The notes: generated by a model not told the origin, from the letters alone. 64,000 nucleotides of DNA from Flavobacteriales bacterium (GCA_002722245.1 PBLA01000023.1:1-64000), one strand, 5' to 3'; shown: positions 1 to 10,445, counted from the stretch's first letter. A program made the numbers and translations.

Positions 1-909
1 AAAAAACGAATTCTTCCAAATGAAAACTGGTATGGTCAATTTGGAGAAAACTGGGGTATTTCCAAGTTAAGTGTTGATCAAAAATTCTCAGATGGAAATG
101 GTGATGGAATCATAAATTATAATGATGTACTATTAATCTCAAAAAATTATAATGAAACACAACAAAAAACTAAATCTTCAATTGAACTAAATCCCAATGG
201 ACCACCAGTAAAAATAACTGCAAATAAAGATATTATTCACCCCTCAGACAGTGTCAGTTTTAGTATTGAAATTGGTGACAACAATCAACCTGCAGAACAA
301 GTATACTCAATATCCATGGCATTACGGCATGATAACTCATCAATTTTTGGTAGCACAAATAGAGCATATTTTGATAATTGTTGGTTGGGAACAGATGGAT
401 TAGACATGATTACTTTATTTCAGCCTTTAAGTAATGGTATTGACATTTCAATGGGCAGATTAGACCAGAAAAATATAACAGGAGAAGGTCACCTGGCCAC
501 TGTAAAAATAATTGTCCCAGATAACTTAGGCGAGATAGCAAAGAATGATCTAATTCTAAAACTCGAGGATTTGTTAATTATTAATTATGAAGAAGATACA
601 ATATTGCCAAGTTCCATAGAACTTGATACCGTATTAGTTGTTGACGAAAATCCAATTTCAATAAGTAGACACAATAAGCAATTCTCGTCAATATACCCAA
701 ACCCATCAAAAGGTAATATTCATGTTAAAAGCAACAAAATGATTAGAAAAATAAGTGTCATAGATATGCAAGGGAAATTACTTCAAGAAAAACAGTACAA
801 CAATACAAAACAAACTGTTTTCGCAACTTCAAACTTAGTTACGGGAACATATTTTATTGTTGTTCAAACGGGTAACTCTATTGAAAATCACTTGTTTGTT
901 AAAAAATAA
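1..909 (+). CDS. T9SS-exported protein, C-terminal part (dockerin-like, cohesin-like and sorting domain)
   Basis: The reading frame is open from base 1, so this is the last 302 residues of a larger protein cut by the window edge; the internal ATG at 316 is not a believable start. Residues 31-42 (DGNGDGIINYND) form a calcium-loop motif of the dockerin type. Residues about 75-215 form a beta-rich region resembling the cohesin-like domain that often follows such a motif in secreted Bacteroidota proteins (key pieces WLGTDGLD and ITGEGHLATV). The last ~75 residues are a type A T9SS sorting domain, starting at IYPNPSKGNI and ending in LFVKK. The protein is inferred to be exported by the T9SS and released or surface-anchored. 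What it binds cannot be told from this fragment. Confidence 0.8.
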   Translation, partial: KKRILPNENWYGQFGENWGISKLSVDQKFSDGNGDGIINYNDVLLISKNYNETQQKTKSSIELNPNGPPVKITANKDIIHPSDSVSFSIEIGDNNQPAEQVYSISMALRHDNSSIFGSTNRAYFDNCWLGTDGLDMITLFQPLSNGIDISMGRLDQKNITGEGHLATVKIIVPDNLGEIAKNDLILKLEDLLIINYEEDTILPSSIELDTVLVVDENPISISRHNKQFSSIYPNPSKGNIHVKSNKMIRKISVIDMQGKLLQEKQYNNTKQTVFATSNLVTGTYFIVVQTGNSIENHLFVKK

Positions 910-1214
910 TAAGCGACGATGTTTTTCAAAAAAAGGGCATCGATTTAAGTAAAGATATTTCCCTTTAATAGCTATTTTCTATTTTGAGAATTGAATTTTT
1001 CATTTGAATCAATAGATAAAATACTCAATCCAACTACATAAAGCCAATTCAATAATGTTTAATAAGTATCTGAATTGCATACTTTAAAAGAACTCTGAAT
1101 TAATCATCAAAACACAAACTAAGTTTATTAGAAACCTCAACTACTTGGATTTTTATAGACTTTTTTTAGAAAGAGATGCTGAAACGAAATAACTTTTAGA
1201 AATACCCAAAAAAA
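910..1214. other. Gene-free convergent spacer
   Basis: About 300 nt of very AT-rich sequence between two convergent genes. No open frame with protein-like composition, tRNA or repeat is seen. A weak hairpin (cgatg at 917-921 pairing with catcg a little downstream) directly after the plus-strand stop may serve as a terminator for the upstream gene, but its U-tract is poor. Confidence 0.5.
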
Positions 1215-1250
1215 ATCATACCCTTAAGAGTTTCCTCTTAAGGGTATGAT
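1215..1250 (-). terminator. Rho-independent terminator of the beta-helix gene
   Basis: A perfect 16-bp inverted repeat (1215-1230 with 1235-1250) encloses the loop tttc. Read on the minus strand it is followed by seven T residues (the complement of the A run at 1208-1214). It lies 20 nt past the stop codon of the minus-strand gene ending at 1271. Confidence 0.85.
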
Positions 1251-1270
1251 ACACTTATTAAACTGTTTTT

Positions 1271-4200
1271 TTATTTTTTCACAACTAATTTCGATTGACC
1301 AATAACATTTATTTCATCAACCAATTTCACTACAAAAACTCCAGACTGCAAATTGCTGACATCCAATTTAACATTAAGGTTTCTACCTGTGTTTTCTTGA
1401 ACTTTCACTAATCTTCCATCTATACTATAAACCTCAATAGTTGTAAAATCTGAAGTTGATGAGTTAATTTTTAAATCAACAAAATCAAGTGCAGGGTTCG
1501 GATACATTTCAAACATATCTTGAGTAATCAATCGAACCTCTTCATTTCCTCTAGGCAAAGATGGTTCTACAAGATCAAAATTCATATTTGAATCAAATGA
1601 CCTTGGTTGTGGTGGATAAAGGTGTTCATTTCCCTCTAGCCTATCGCAAATTTGGTGTTCCGTAACACCCACCTGATTCGATGGACTATCGTCAATTTGA
1701 CCTCCACAAGATGCTATTGAGCTTTCTAAACCAGGTGCCAAATTAACCTCTGGTGAAGCTTTTGATATTCCAAAACTAGGACCCACCCAAATAGGATTGC
1801 CTGAATAAAATATATCCAAATAATTACCTGCAGTATTTCCAATAAAGGAGTTCCTTGGAGTGGGGAGCATAGAATTAGATGCATCTAAATTCACTAAAGC
1901 AACACCTCTTTGAATGTAATTGTACAAAAAGTTGTTAGTAATAACCGGAGCTGTTGATCCAAAAGTAGTACTCAAATCCTCACTATGTATGGCTGTAGTA
2001 GTTTCATATATACAGTTTCCTCTAATTGAGTTAGTACCCTGGAAGAAATTACTGTAAAACAATGCTACTCCAAAACTTGGGCGATTAGGAACTAGTTCCA
2101 TGTTAATATAATTACAGGACACATCAACATTTGAAGGATTTTCTACATAAATCCCGTAGTGCCAATTATCATGTAAAGTGTTTTCACTAATATTCGAGTT
2201 TTCAATATTCTTTGCAATAATTCCATGATTAAACCCTTTAATTTCATTTTCTTTTATGTTTAAAACATCTTGATTAAGAACATGAATTGCGGATTTTTTA
2301 TCAACTCCATTGCCTGAGCTTTCATTATTCAAATCTAAATTATAAAACTCATTATTTTTTATCATTGTATTATTACTCTCACCAAAATATATTTGTCCTG
2401 GGCCATTCCAAACATTACCAGTAACAGAGAACTCATTATCTTCTATTTTTATATTACTATTAAAAAATCCATTTATCGAAACCCGATTATTGATGAATTT
2501 ATTTTGAGAAATAGAAGCAGCTTGAACCTCAATTAATCGCATACCTATATAGGAAGAATTGGTAGTCGCATCCACAAAATCGTTTTGTGTAATTTCAGCT
2601 GCTAAGTCACATTTATTCGCAATAATAAAACCATCAATTGCATTAGTATTACCACATTGCACTGAAAAATCAGGATGGTCATTATCAGTTTGAAACGTAT
2701 TTCCTGAAATCGCTCTATTTAAAGTTACATTCGTCAATCTAATACCATTTTGGCAGTTGGAAAAAAGGTTATTAGTAAATCGTAGATTAGCATTTTGAAA
2801 ACTACCACTAGCTTGAACGACAACAGCTTTACTTGCATTTTTGAAAGTACACTCGTTTAGGATACCTAAAGTTGACGGTTCTATAGTGGCATCAAATTTT
2901 AACCCTCTCCAAACTCTAGAATCATCACATGGACGAAAAACACTATTTGAAGCTCTTATGTTACCTCCGTTAATAAAATCTATCCCTGCACAATCATCAA
3001 AAATAACATCAGCAGTAGTAATATCTAATGTCACTCCATCAACGGTTAAAATAACATCTTTCGAAATATAAACTTTATTATCCCATATTGTATTTTGATT
3101 AATTGTAGTATTGAAGGCATAGTGAGTAACATCTTCGCTTTTTAAATCAATACCCATTGCCTCTGCACATGGCACTGGACAATCATCAAACTTAAATTCT
3201 TCAGTCCTCTCATCTCCAGATTCTAAAGTAAAAGAAATTGGATCATCAAAACCATGACGAATAAGCTCATAGTCACCAGGACATAATTTAATTTCTCGAC
3301 ATTCATTATTCTCTATCGTATAAATATTAAAAAGTTTTCCTTCATAATGGACCTCTATAGTTTCAGAATTGTCATCACATCTATCTACACAAAGATTCAA
3401 AGTGGTCATTGATGTAGAAAGCGGCTCTTCACCATCTACCCAATCGGGAAGGGATAGACCTAACGTCTCGTTAAAGTTTGCACTAAAATCGCTCGCATCG
3501 GCAATCCTTTCAATAGTTCGCTTTACAGGTGAATTTGGATCTGAAATTCGATACAAATCACCAGCTTTGTTCAAACCGTAAATATTTCCATCAATAGCAG
3601 ATTCTAAACTCAGCTGCTGCCATGCGACACCATCTAGATCATTGAGTCTATTACCATCACTTTGAAAAATTTCTTTTCCTGCTGTCAAAGTACCAGTACC
3701 TCCTTCTTCCAAAGGAATAAGTGACACTCTAAAAACCTTTGTAGCGAAATCTTTAATCATCGTATTGTAGTACACATAATCTCCATTTTGACTAAATTCC
3801 AAACCATAAGCACCTTTGTTTGAAGACAATGTATGTTCTTCAGAATCTGAACCAAAAGCACCGTTTTCATCAAGTTGATACAAATAAACTCCCTTCCAAC
3901 CTGTGGTTCCTAAAAATTTAGGATGATGAGTTGAATGATTCTCACCTTCCGGAACAGGGAAACTTAACTCCAGCTCCATAGTTTGCCTAATCCCATTGGT
4001 TTCTTTACTTCCTTCATATATAATTGCTTGGTCTAAGTTATCTAACTGGTCTAGGTCGACATAGAAGTGAACAATATGCCCAGAACCATTATGGTTATTC
4101 ATAGCATACAATGATCTCAACCTTTTCCCGGAAAGGCTTGGATTACCAATCCCAGAATGAGTAAACCTTGGCCCAATGGCCACTCCTTCACAAAATCCAT

Positions 4201-4999
4201 TGCTTGAAGGATAGTTTTCGGATGCATCGAGCGCATTTCCGATTGCATGCAAATCAATCACGTTATTTTGATCCGTAAGATGAGCATCCAAAAGCTGTAA
4301 ATAGAGACCTTGACCACTCATAGGGGCTTGATAATTTCGTAAAGACTTTTGCATCAGCACTAAAAACTCTCCATTCGCCTCTCCATCCGACATCGCAATT
4401 TCATTTAATGACTCATGAGCCAAATCATCCCTACCTACCTCTTGCCATGCCTGTTGCCAATTGGTTCCCGTTCCAGGAGCCCAGAAATCGTCAGCAGCGG
4501 ACTGATTGGCCCACCCAGGCTGTATAACCTGATAATGTTTTCCATTTCGAGATACTATATCATCAACCGCGTAACTTCTGTCAGCTCCTTCTATAAATTC
4601 CGGTGCCAAAGGTGTTTTTAAAACATCCTGTATAATATTACACTGTCCAATTGGCTCATAAGATGCCATTAAAGCACCAAACCAATCACTTGTTGTTGAG
4701 TGGCCATTATATCTATCAAGATGTTTACCAGTTATAATTAATTCAGAAATCCTACTTTTATCTGGACAGTTATTACAATAGTCCCCATTTCCTACTGTTT
4801 GACTAGAATAATAGTTGGTAAGAGGACTTGTACTAAATTCAGCAGAACCATTTGTAAAGTCAATTATAGGAACAACTGTTTGATTTGGATCGGTATTCTG
4901 ATATGGTAAAACCCATTTTCTTAGTTGTGCATTCACATGGGTAACTCCAAGTGATGCAAATAGTGTTAAGAGTAAAATTTTGTGTTTCATTTTTTTCAT
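1271..4999 (-). CDS. Large T9SS cargo protein with carbohydrate-binding-like segment and parallel beta-helix
   Basis: I chose the ATG at 4999 (MKKMKHKILLL...) over an in-frame TTG at 5017; an ATG at 4990 is also possible. The product has 1242 residues. It starts with a signal peptide (hydrophobic LLLTLFASLGV, cleavage near NAQ). Residues ~143-188 (SYAVDDIVSRNGKHYQV ... WQEV) resemble a CBM5/12 chitin-binding-type module. Residues ~195-530 look like a beta-propeller or cell-surface 'SdiA-like' repeat region without a firm family. Residues ~640-1060 contain many short N-rich repeats (NNLF, ENEF, ISENTL) typical of a right-handed parallel beta-helix. The C-terminal ~75 residues (FEMYPNPALDFVDL ... 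KLVVKK) are a type A T9SS sorting domain. Inferred role: surface or secreted polysaccharide-binding or polysaccharide-degrading protein; no catalytic site was identified. Confidence 0.8.
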   Translation of the reverse strand: MKKMKHKILLLTLFASLGVTHVNAQLRKWVLPYQNTDPNQTVVPIIDFTNGSAEFSTSPLTNYYSSQTVGNGDYCNNCPDKSRISELIITGKHLDRYNGHSTTSDWFGALMASYEPIGQCNIIQDVLKTPLAPEFIEGADRSYAVDDIVSRNGKHYQVIQPGWANQSAADDFWAPGTGTNWQQAWQEVGRDDLAHESLNEIAMSDGEANGEFLVLMQKSLRNYQAPMSGQGLYLQLLDAHLTDQNNVIDLHAIGNALDASENYPSSNGFCEGVAIGPRFTHSGIGNPSLSGKRLRSLYAMNNHNGSGHIVHFYVDLDQLDNLDQAIIYEGSKETNGIRQTMELELSFPVPEGENHSTHHPKFLGTTGWKGVYLYQLDENGAFGSDSEEHTLSSNKGAYGLEFSQNGDYVYYNTMIKDFATKVFRVSLIPLEEGGTGTLTAGKEIFQSDGNRLNDLDGVAWQQLSLESAIDGNIYGLNKAGDLYRISDPNSPVKRTIERIADASDFSANFNETLGLSLPDWVDGEEPLSTSMTTLNLCVDRCDDNSETIEVHYEGKLFNIYTIENNECREIKLCPGDYELIRHGFDDPISFTLESGDERTEEFKFDDCPVPCAEAMGIDLKSEDVTHYAFNTTINQNTIWDNKVYISKDVILTVDGVTLDITTADVIFDDCAGIDFINGGNIRASNSVFRPCDDSRVWRGLKFDATIEPSTLGILNECTFKNASKAVVVQASGSFQNANLRFTNNLFSNCQNGIRLTNVTLNRAISGNTFQTDNDHPDFSVQCGNTNAIDGFIIANKCDLAAEITQNDFVDATTNSSYIGMRLIEVQAASISQNKFINNRVSINGFFNSNIKIEDNEFSVTGNVWNGPGQIYFGESNNTMIKNNEFYNLDLNNESSGNGVDKKSAIHVLNQDVLNIKENEIKGFNHGIIAKNIENSNISENTLHDNWHYGIYVENPSNVDVSCNYINMELVPNRPSFGVALFYSNFFQGTNSIRGNCIYETTTAIHSEDLSTTFGSTAPVITNNFLYNYIQRGVALVNLDASNSMLPTPRNSFIGNTAGNYLDIFYSGNPIWVGPSFGISKASPEVNLAPGLESSIASCGGQIDDSPSNQVGVTEHQICDRLEGNEHLYPPQPRSFDSNMNFDLVEPSLPRGNEEVRLITQDMFEMYPNPALDFVDLKINSSTSDFTTIEVYSIDGRLVKVQENTGRNLNVKLDVSNLQSGVFVVKLVDEINVIGQSKLVVKK

Positions 5000-5123
5000 T
5001 TTTTTGATTTTTTCCAAATTTCTAGTTTGGAATCAAAAAAATGAATACAACTTTTTTTCTATTCTACCCTAAAAAAACAAAAAAAAAGACTTTAACATAT
5101 TGAAAAACAATACTTTATTGAAT

Positions 5124-6551
5124 TTAAAAATTACGCACAGTTTGGGTTAACCAGTGTTTATCGGCAATTTCTTTTTCGTTGTTAATTTCAAAAAGTAAGG
5201 CATCTTTTTTGAGGTTTAATTCGTCCAACGATAAATTTATTTGCTTGTTTTTTAATTGTAAAATTTTCAAAACATAAGCCAAGAAATTAAAATACATTTT
5301 CTTTTGAATTGCTGAAAGAAATGTATCTCTTGTTAAATAAGACTTAAAATTATGAACAAGTGATTCTATCTCCAGAATATCATTCAAGGCATAATAAATT
5401 TTAATGTATAGTACTTTACAGGAAACCTGATAATAAACATCTTTGAAATTCACGAAAGTAAGCTCCTTTAAGGCCTTTTTTTCTTCTCCGTTGGCCAGGC
5501 ATATGCTCGCAAGGTTATATTTATAAATCATTTCCTTGTTCTCTAAAACGACAAATTCTATATGTGAATTCAAAAATTCGAGCGCCCAGTCCATTTCTTC
5601 TACTCTAATAGCTACCTCAATTATGTTTTTACAAGATCGATGGTGAACTTGATTATCTATTACAAGTAAATCTTGTTCAACCTGAAATTTCATAGCCATG
5701 AACAGTTTCTCTAAATAATCATTTCCGGAATTTATTTTACGAATACAATGATTAATTGAATGCTGAATGAAATTTGCAATTTCTTCTTTAGGAAAAGAAT
5801 CAATATTCGTAGTTATCGATTTATAAAATAAATCATAATCCATTTCATTCAAATCATCGTTCAACAAATCAATGAGCTTTAAATAAATCTGTATTGAAGG
5901 GTATAATTCCAACAAACTAGGATTCTTTTCAAGAAAAGTCATAACCTCTACATAAAAAGTCTTTTTGAACTTTTGATTTTTTAGCCTTTCACGCATTATC
6001 ATTTCAGAATATATCTTCAATTTGGAATGCACGTACCAGGCATCGATTGCCCGCTCTTTATTGGCTAAGGAATCTTCAAACGGAAATTGATTGTCTCTAT
6101 CAAATGCCTTATCGCATTCCTCTTCAACAAGAAAATCAATAAGTAAATGTTGATTGGTTTTTATCTTTTTACTTTCCGCTGGATCCATAAAAGATTTAAC
6201 TGCGGACTGGAAAGCTTTTTTGGCGCCTCGTTTATTAAGCTCAATAATTTTTAATTCCTGCTTTTTTAATGGATTTGCATCCAAAGCCAACTTAACAATA
6301 TATTCTTCTGCCAACTTATGTAAAGCGGACATATCTTTATTCAAGTTTTTTGCCTTACAATCCTTCTCGAGCTTTGACTTTTCAATTTCGTTTAGGCTTG
6401 AATAGTTTCTTTGAAGATAATTTGCAATTCTGATTAAAGACGGTTGTTTATTGTATACAGGATTTTCGACAACTTTAACAAAACCTTGAAGTTCCTTTTT
6501 GGAAAAGGTTAAAAGGAGCTGAATGAGTTTTGTTGAAGTTATTAAAGACAT
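5124..6551 (-). CDS. Uncharacterised helical cytoplasmic protein
   Basis: The product has 475 residues, no signal peptide and no membrane segment. It is rich in Lys, Leu, Glu and Asn and reads as almost wholly alpha-helical, suggestive of a TPR-like or other helical-repeat fold, but I see no motif that fixes a family. Its start codon overlaps the stop of the upstream GH63 gene by one base (TAATG), so the two are almost certainly cotranscribed and translationally coupled. A role in the same carbohydrate process is only an inference from that coupling. Confidence 0.75.
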   Translation of the reverse strand: MSLITSTKLIQLLLTFSKKELQGFVKVVENPVYNKQPSLIRIANYLQRNYSSLNEIEKSKLEKDCKAKNLNKDMSALHKLAEEYIVKLALDANPLKKQELKIIELNKRGAKKAFQSAVKSFMDPAESKKIKTNQHLLIDFLVEEECDKAFDRDNQFPFEDSLANKERAIDAWYVHSKLKIYSEMIMRERLKNQKFKKTFYVEVMTFLEKNPSLLELYPSIQIYLKLIDLLNDDLNEMDYDLFYKSITTNIDSFPKEEIANFIQHSINHCIRKINSGNDYLEKLFMAMKFQVEQDLLVIDNQVHHRSCKNIIEVAIRVEEMDWALEFLNSHIEFVVLENKEMIYKYNLASICLANGEEKKALKELTFVNFKDVYYQVSCKVLYIKIYYALNDILEIESLVHNFKSYLTRDTFLSAIQKKMYFNFLAYVLKILQLKNKQINLSLDELNLKKDALLFEINNEKEIADKHWLTQTVRNF

Positions 6552-9196
6552 TACTCTTTGTATTTATTAATTAATTTGGCAACAATACCTGTCCATCCAG
6601 TTTGGTGAGATGCTCCAACACCTCTTGAGTTGTCGCCATGGAAGTATTCATAAAACAATACTAAATCTTTAAAATATGGTGTTCTATAAATCGCTGATTC
6701 TTCATTAACGGGCCTATTCTGGTGTTCATCTTTTGTAAAAATACTAATTAGTCGATTAGATAATTGATCTGCTATTTGATCCAAATTCAACCAATTACCC
6801 GATTTAGAAGGGAATTCCAATTTTAGCTCATCTCCATAATACTTATGATACTCTCTTAACGATTCAATTAATAAATAGTTCGTAGGAAACCACACAGGAC
6901 CTCGCCAATTTGAATTACCTCCAAACATAGAAGTATTAGACTCTCCTGGCTGATAATCAATACTGTAATCTTTTTTCTCTATCGTTATTGAATATTTTTT
7001 TTCATGTCTCTTTGAGAGCGATCGTATTCCGCCTGGCGCTAAAAATTCGGATTCATTCAGCATATGTTCTAAGAGTCTTACTAACCGCTCCTTAGGAATA
7101 AGAGAAAAGAGTATATCCTGCCCTTCTTCGAAATCTTCCACAACAAGATATTTATTTTTATCCGATCTGTTTTTCCTAAACCATTTTAATCTTTTCATAA
7201 AATGGGGAATATGCTCAATGGTTTCTTTATGTATTAGGGAAACAGCATAAAGAGGCATTAATCCAACAAGAGAATGAATTTTTAAAGGCACAAAACGTTC
7301 TCCAGGTAGCAATAACAAATCATAAAAGAACCCATCTTCCTCGTCCCACATACCAATCCATTTATTATCATTTCGATTTAGCGATTCTGAAATGTATACA
7401 AAATGCTCGTAAAACTTTGTCGCAACATCTTCGAAAGACTCATCAAATTCACATATTTTGATCGCCATTTTCATCATATTCAGTGAGTACATAGCCATCC
7501 AGGATGTGCCATCAGCTTGTTCTAAAACTCCTCCTCCCGGAAGCCTATTTGAACGATCGAATACACCAATATTGTCTAACCCTAGAAACCCACCTTCAAA
7601 AATATTTTTACCAGAGGAATCTTTTCGATTTACCCACCATGTAAAATTGATACTTAATTTTTGAAAGATTCTTTTCAAAAAATTCACATCGGCCTTGCCG
7701 TAATGTTTCTTCTCGGTTTCATATACTTTTAAAGCTGCCCATGCATGAACTGGTGGATTTACATCTCCAAATGCCCATTCATATGCTGGTATTTGACCAT
7801 TAGGATGCATATACCACTCTCGAGTAAGAATAATTAATTGATTTTTAGCAAATTCAGGGTCAATCATTGCTAAAGGAACACAATGAAAAGCGGTATCCCA
7901 AGCTGCATACCAAGGATATTCCCATTTATCGGGCATGGATAAAATATCTTCATTGTGCAAATGAAGCCATTGAGAATTCCGGCCGTTTTTTCTCGATTTT
8001 GGAGGCGAAGGTTGTCCTTTATCTCCATCCAGCCATTGTTGTAAATCAAAATTATAATATTGCTTTGTCCATAACATTCCTGCAAAAGCTTGGCGTTGAA
8101 TATTTGCCATGTCTTCTGTTGCCTGTTTAGGAATAAAATAATCGTAAAACGTATCTGCTTCTTTTATTCGATCCTCAAAAACTTCTTCAAAATCATCTCC
8201 AAACGGGTAGTCAATCAACTCATTAGAACTCAGTTTCAAACGAAAAACATGTGTACCATGAGCTTCAACAATACGATTATAATAGGGCGCGAATTTTGTC
8301 CCTGACTCTACATTATCAAATACAGAAAGGTCTTTGTCATCGATTATAGCATGATGAAATAAATCCTTAACAAATGGAGATTCGTTCTCTGTATTATAAA
8401 TTCTTTCTGTATTAGTTTTATTGTCCGTAAACAGATATTTATCTGGTGTTTCAAAGTATAGGTTGTACTCTCCAATTCGATGATGCGATGCCTTAACCCC
8501 ACCAAAATCAGGATGATCAACCTTTAGATGCTTAATAGAAGGAACTTGTTCAACAACTCCAAAATCCCATAAATTTCTAAACCAGAAATTAGGCGCTACA
8601 ACAATTTTTGCAGGCTCATTGGCTCGATTGCAAACCGTTATTTTTATGCATATATCCTCAGGGCCTTCTTTCGCATATTCTACAAAAACATCAAAATACT
8701 TGTTCTCGTCAAAAACTCCTGTATCCAAGACTTCATATTCTCTATCCCTTTTAGTTCGATTTTGACTTTCTCGAAGCATCCTGCCATATGGAAATTTGGA
8801 TTGCGGATACTTATACAAGTATTTCATGTAAGAATGCGAAGGTGTATTGTCCAAGTAATAGTACAACTCTTTTACATCCTCTCCATGATTGCCATCTTCA
8901 CCTGTCAAACCATAAAGCCTTTCTTTTAAAATAGCATCATTTCCATTCCATAAGCCCAAACAAAAACAGAGGTTTTGATGTTTATCTGAAATTCCTGCTA
9001 ATCCATCTTCTCCCCATCTATACACTCTTGACCGCGCATGATCATGTGGGAAATAACTCCAAGCGGAGCCATTTTCACTGTAATCCTCTCTTACTGTTCC
9101 CCATTGTCGCTCACTTAAATAAGGTCCCCATTTTCTCCAAACCGAGTGGCCTTTGCGATCGACTTCAGATAATCTTCGTTCTTCGACAGACTTCAT
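6551..9196 (-). CDS. GH63-family glucosidase
   Basis: The 881-residue protein resembles bacterial GH63 (mannosyl-oligosaccharide glucosidase-like) enzymes. The N-terminal half is a beta-sandwich-like region with WGPYLSERQWGTVREDYS near residues 23-40. The C-terminal (alpha/alpha)6 barrel contains WDTAF (Asp ~434), a candidate for the family's acidic catalytic position, and near the C-terminus EESAIYRTPYFKDL and GASHQTGWTGIVA. GH63 enzymes are inverting exo-alpha-glucosidases acting on glycogen-like, mannosylglycerate or oligosaccharide substrates. There is no signal peptide, so it should act in the cytoplasm. It is the first gene of a pair with the helical unknown downstream. The exact substrate is unknown. 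Confidence 0.85.
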   Translation of the reverse strand: MKSVEERRLSEVDRKGHSVWRKWGPYLSERQWGTVREDYSENGSAWSYFPHDHARSRVYRWGEDGLAGISDKHQNLCFCLGLWNGNDAILKERLYGLTGEDGNHGEDVKELYYYLDNTPSHSYMKYLYKYPQSKFPYGRMLRESQNRTKRDREYEVLDTGVFDENKYFDVFVEYAKEGPEDICIKITVCNRANEPAKIVVAPNFWFRNLWDFGVVEQVPSIKHLKVDHPDFGGVKASHHRIGEYNLYFETPDKYLFTDNKTNTERIYNTENESPFVKDLFHHAIIDDKDLSVFDNVESGTKFAPYYNRIVEAHGTHVFRLKLSSNELIDYPFGDDFEEVFEDRIKEADTFYDYFIPKQATEDMANIQRQAFAGMLWTKQYYNFDLQQWLDGDKGQPSPPKSRKNGRNSQWLHLHNEDILSMPDKWEYPWYAAWDTAFHCVPLAMIDPEFAKNQLIILTREWYMHPNGQIPAYEWAFGDVNPPVHAWAALKVYETEKKHYGKADVNFLKRIFQKLSINFTWWVNRKDSSGKNIFEGGFLGLDNIGVFDRSNRLPGGGVLEQADGTSWMAMYSLNMMKMAIKICEFDESFEDVATKFYEHFVYISESLNRNDNKWIGMWDEEDGFFYDLLLLPGERFVPLKIHSLVGLMPLYAVSLIHKETIEHIPHFMKRLKWFRKNRSDKNKYLVVEDFEEGQDILFSLIPKERLVRLLEHMLNESEFLAPGGIRSLSKRHEKKYSITIEKKDYSIDYQPGESNTSMFGGNSNWRGPVWFPTNYLLIESLREYHKYYGDELKLEFPSKSGNWLNLDQIADQLSNRLISIFTKDEHQNRPVNEESAIYRTPYFKDLVLFYEYFHGDNSRGVGASHQTGWTGIVAKLINKYKE

Positions 9197-9381
9197 AGTT
9201 AAAGCAATTATATAATATAAATATAATCCTTGATATGCTATTTGTAAAGCACTTCATATTGAAAGTTCACACTATTTACACGTTGAAAACCTAGTCGCTT
9301 TAACGCTTTTTTAATGGTGAAACATAACGATAAATCAAAGAATATCAAGTGAATACTATCAAATTTTTAATTTAAACTAAA

Positions 9382-9405
9382 AAAGCCCCGCATTAGCGAG
9401 GCTTT
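9382..9405 (-). terminator. Terminator downstream of glutamine synthetase
   Basis: A 10-bp stem with one mismatch (9382-9391 with 9396-9405, core aaagcc/ggcttt, loop atta) is followed on the minus strand by a T-rich tail. It lies 24 nt past the stop of the minus-strand glutamine synthetase gene and separates it from the GH63 gene. Confidence 0.8.
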
Positions 9406-9428
9406 CAATATTTAGAATGTTATTATTC

Positions 9429-10445
9429 TTAAACGTTTGCTGACTTAACAGTCTTAATGATTCTAGCAGCAATCTTATAAGGATCTCCGTTTGAAGCAGG
9501 TCTTCTATCTTCTAACCATCCTTTCCATCCTTTCTCTACAGTAATGATTGGAATTCTGATTGAAGCTCCTCTGTCAGATACACCGTAAGAGAAATCGTTG
9601 ATCGAAGCTGTTTCATGTAAACCAGTTAATCGTTGATCATTAAACGCTCCGTATACTGCAATATGCTCCTTTGCAACTGGTCTAAAAGCCTCACAAATTG
9701 CTTCGTAAGTTTCTTTAGAACCACACTCTCTTAATGTAGAATTAGAGAAGTTAGCATGCATACCTGAACCATTCCAGTCTCCTTTAATTGGTTTTGGATG
9801 GTAATCGATGTAATACCCATATGATTCAGTTAATCGATCCAATAAGTATCTAGCGATCCAAATTTCATCTCCAGCTTGCTTCGCTCCCTTTGCAAATAAT
9901 TGGAATTCCCACTGACCAGCAGCAACCTCTTGGTTTATACCTTCGAAATTTAATCCAGCTTCTATACATAAATCAGCATGCTCTTCAACTAAATCTCTTC
10001 CCCAAGTATTTTTTCCTCCAACAGAACAGTAATACATTCCTTGTGGTCCAGGATATCCACCAACAGGGAATCCTAATGGTAATTGAGTTTTAGTATCCAT
10101 GATGAAGTACTCTTGCTCAAATCCAAACCAAAAATCGTTATTGTCGTCATCAATAGTTGCTCTACCATTTGACTCATGTGGAGTTCCGTCAGCATTGTAA
10201 ACTTCAGTCATTACTAAATAACCGTTTACTCTTGCTGGGTCTGGGTAAATTGCTACCGGCTTCAAAATACAATCAGAAGAACCTCCCTCTGCTTGTAATG
10301 TTGAAGACCCATCAAAAGACCAATCTCCTAATTCCTCTAAAGTTCCTTGGAAATTTTCATGTTCCTCTACTTTCGTTTTTGATCGCATGTTCTGGGTTGG
10401 TGTATAACCATCTAACCAGATGTACTCTAACTTAATTTTTGCCAT
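9429..10445 (-). CDS. glnII: Glutamine synthetase, type II (eukaryote-like)
   Basis: This enzyme makes glutamine from glutamate, ammonia and ATP and is the main entry of ammonium into metabolism. At 338 residues it is far shorter than bacterial GSI (~470) or GSIII (~700) and matches the compact GSII form. Motifs seen are the beta-grasp start (IKLEYIWLDG), WSFDGSSTLQAEG, the ATP-binding region around NGSGMHANFS, and the C-terminal DRGASIRIP and EDRRPASNGDPY. It stands alone, with its own terminator and a -7 element upstream (10489-10496). No PII or ammonium transporter gene is adjacent. Confidence 0.92.
   Translation of the reverse strand: MAKIKLEYIWLDGYTPTQNMRSKTKVEEHENFQGTLEELGDWSFDGSSTLQAEGGSSDCILKPVAIYPDPARVNGYLVMTEVYNADGTPHESNGRATIDDDNNDFWFGFEQEYFIMDTKTQLPLGFPVGGYPGPQGMYYCSVGGKNTWGRDLVEEHADLCIEAGLNFEGINQEVAAGQWEFQLFAKGAKQAGDEIWIARYLLDRLTESYGYYIDYHPKPIKGDWNGSGMHANFSNSTLRECGSKETYEAICEAFRPVAKEHIAVYGAFNDQRLTGLHETASINDFSYGVSDRGASIRIPIITVEKGWKGWLEDRRPASNGDPYKIAARIIKTVKSANV

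Noticed and set aside
910-1214. Possible small gene in the convergent spacer
   Set aside because: Stop codons occur in all frames with AT-rich, low-information sequence and no protein-like composition.
7867-8130. Frames opposite the GH63 gene on both strands
   Set aside because: Shadows of a strong long coding frame with good domain support.
9215-9345. Minus-strand open stretch downstream of glnII reading KKALKRLGFQRVNSVNFQYE
   Set aside because: Only ~35 codons, the best start is TTG, and it lies beyond the glnII terminator with no promoter or conservation evidence.
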